Shown piece by piece: positions 5,835 through 6,428 of a stretch of 6,428 nt of DNA (its first letter is position 1; every line of letters starts with the position of its first letter). A program made the translations under genes and the position numbers. Origin of the DNA: Bacillota bacterium (GTDB lineage Bacteria; Bacillota; Clostridia; DSM-8532); the NCBI GenBank assembly GCA_023446675.1, contig JAEXPO010000451.1, positions 1 to 6,428 of the forward strand. Reading direction: 5' to 3'. The notes under the pieces are model-generated. The model searched no databases, was not told the origin of the DNA, and worked only from the letters and a program-made list of their open reading frames with translations.

Positions 5835-6428
5835 CGACATGGATATTGTTCGCAGGAAAATAAAGCGGCTTGCTCTCTGGGATACCCCCATCGGCTTTAC
5901 AATTGCCTGTGAGGCGGAAAACGGAAAGGATGCTCTTGAAATGCTCGGAAGAGGCCCTGTGGAGCTTGTGATTACCGACATCCGCATGCCATTTGTAGAT
6001 GGAATTGAGCTTTTAAAAAAGATAAAGGAAGAAAATCTGGCGCCCTATGTTATTTTTATGAGCGATTACGATGATTTTCGCTATGCCAGGGAGGGCTTTC
6101 GCTACGGAGCATTTGACTATCTTGTAAAGCCTGTGAGGGAAGAGGAGCTTATCGAGGCGCTTAAAAAGGTAAAAGGCGAGCTGGATGAAACAGTAAAAAC
6201 CCAAATAAGACTTAAGACCCTTGAAGATAAGCTTATTATAAAAAGTGAGCAGCCCATCTCTCCGGCTCAAATAAAGCGGGTAGGGGATTTAATTCTTTGG
6301 GCCAGCCAGGACGCGATACAGGCTCTTAAGCGTTTGAAAGCCGAATTGGCCGTTCCGGGAGAAACTGTTTTTGCAGAAACGCTGGATTTAAGACTTATGG
6401 ATTCCATAGAAAGCTATTTGTATGCCGG
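5812..6428 (+). CDS. Response regulator with YesN-type receiver domain (C-terminus cut by window edge)
   Basis: The first 205 residues are open to the edge. The receiver domain (1-120) has the acidic pair Asp8-Asp9, phosphoacceptor Asp56 in LVITDIRMP, Ser84 in the Thr/Ser switch position and Lys106 in FDYLVKP. The pattern SDYDDFRYAREGFRYGAFDY is typical of YesN/AraC-output regulators, where SGYDDF is usual. Residues 121-205 form a helical middle region that I do not recognise. If the family holds, an AraC-type HTH should follow beyond the window, but none is seen here. AAGGAGG (5799-5805) lies six bases before ATG 5812, inside the end of the kinase gene; the 23-base overlap points to translational coupling. 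It should be phosphorylated by the upstream kinase. That pairing is unusual, because YesN-type regulators mostly partner YesM-type kinases. Confidence 0.9.
   Translation, partial: MYRIMLVDDMDIVRRKIKRLALWDTPIGFTIACEAENGKDALEMLGRGPVELVITDIRMPFVDGIELLKKIKEENLAPYVIFMSDYDDFRYAREGFRYGAFDYLVKPVREEELIEALKKVKGELDETVKTQIRLKTLEDKLIIKSEQPISPAQIKRVGDLILWASQDAIQALKRLKAELAVPGETVFAETLDLRLMDSIESYLYA

Overview
The window looks like chromosomal DNA of a spore-forming member of the Bacillota, most likely a clostridial lineage, although genus cannot be settled from the sequence. The reasons are strong AGGAGG-type ribosome binding sites, intrinsic terminators with T-runs, moderate GC, and two sporulation-linked families: a PdaA-type spore-cortex deacetylase and a Spo0E-like phosphatase. 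There is no rRNA, tRNA, CRISPR array, insertion sequence or phage gene. Six protein genes are well supported, and a seventh short ORF is probably a decayed gene.

Layout. Positions 1-990 (minus strand) hold the first 330 residues of a PdaA-like de-N-acetylase whose C-terminus lies beyond the left edge. It carries an unusual linker of about 90 residues rich in Pro, Thr and Ser. Just upstream on the same strand, 1033-1347 holds a short membrane-anchored ORF that reads like the decayed N-terminus of a membrane-bound AraC-type regulator. From a divergent intergenic region, 1438-2130 (plus) encodes a complete DUF2461-family protein closed by a clear terminator. After a 313-base gap, 2444-2779 encodes a small XRE-family repressor, also with its own terminator, which sits in a stretch rich in inverted repeats.

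The right half is a signalling block on the plus strand. It contains a Spo0E-like phosphatase (3081-3305), a 790-residue membrane histidine kinase with two PAS-like domains (3462-5834), and a YesN-type response regulator (from 5812, cut by the right edge). Kinase and regulator overlap by 23 bases and are surely one operon. No terminator separates the Spo0E gene from the kinase. An 8-bp inverted repeat is placed so that it would cover the kinase ribosome binding site and start codon, which suggests translational control.

How the genes may work together. The kinase should sense an unknown signal through a polytopic membrane domain plus PAS domains and phosphorylate Asp56 of the regulator. The Spo0E-like protein would be expected to drain Spo0A~P, so the block could couple an environmental signal to restraint of sporulation; that coupling is inference. 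I did not find a clearly new multi-gene system. The items most worth a second look are the hairpin over the kinase start, the uncharacterised membrane sensor domain, the Spo0E/kinase/regulator arrangement and the decayed regulator next to pdaA.
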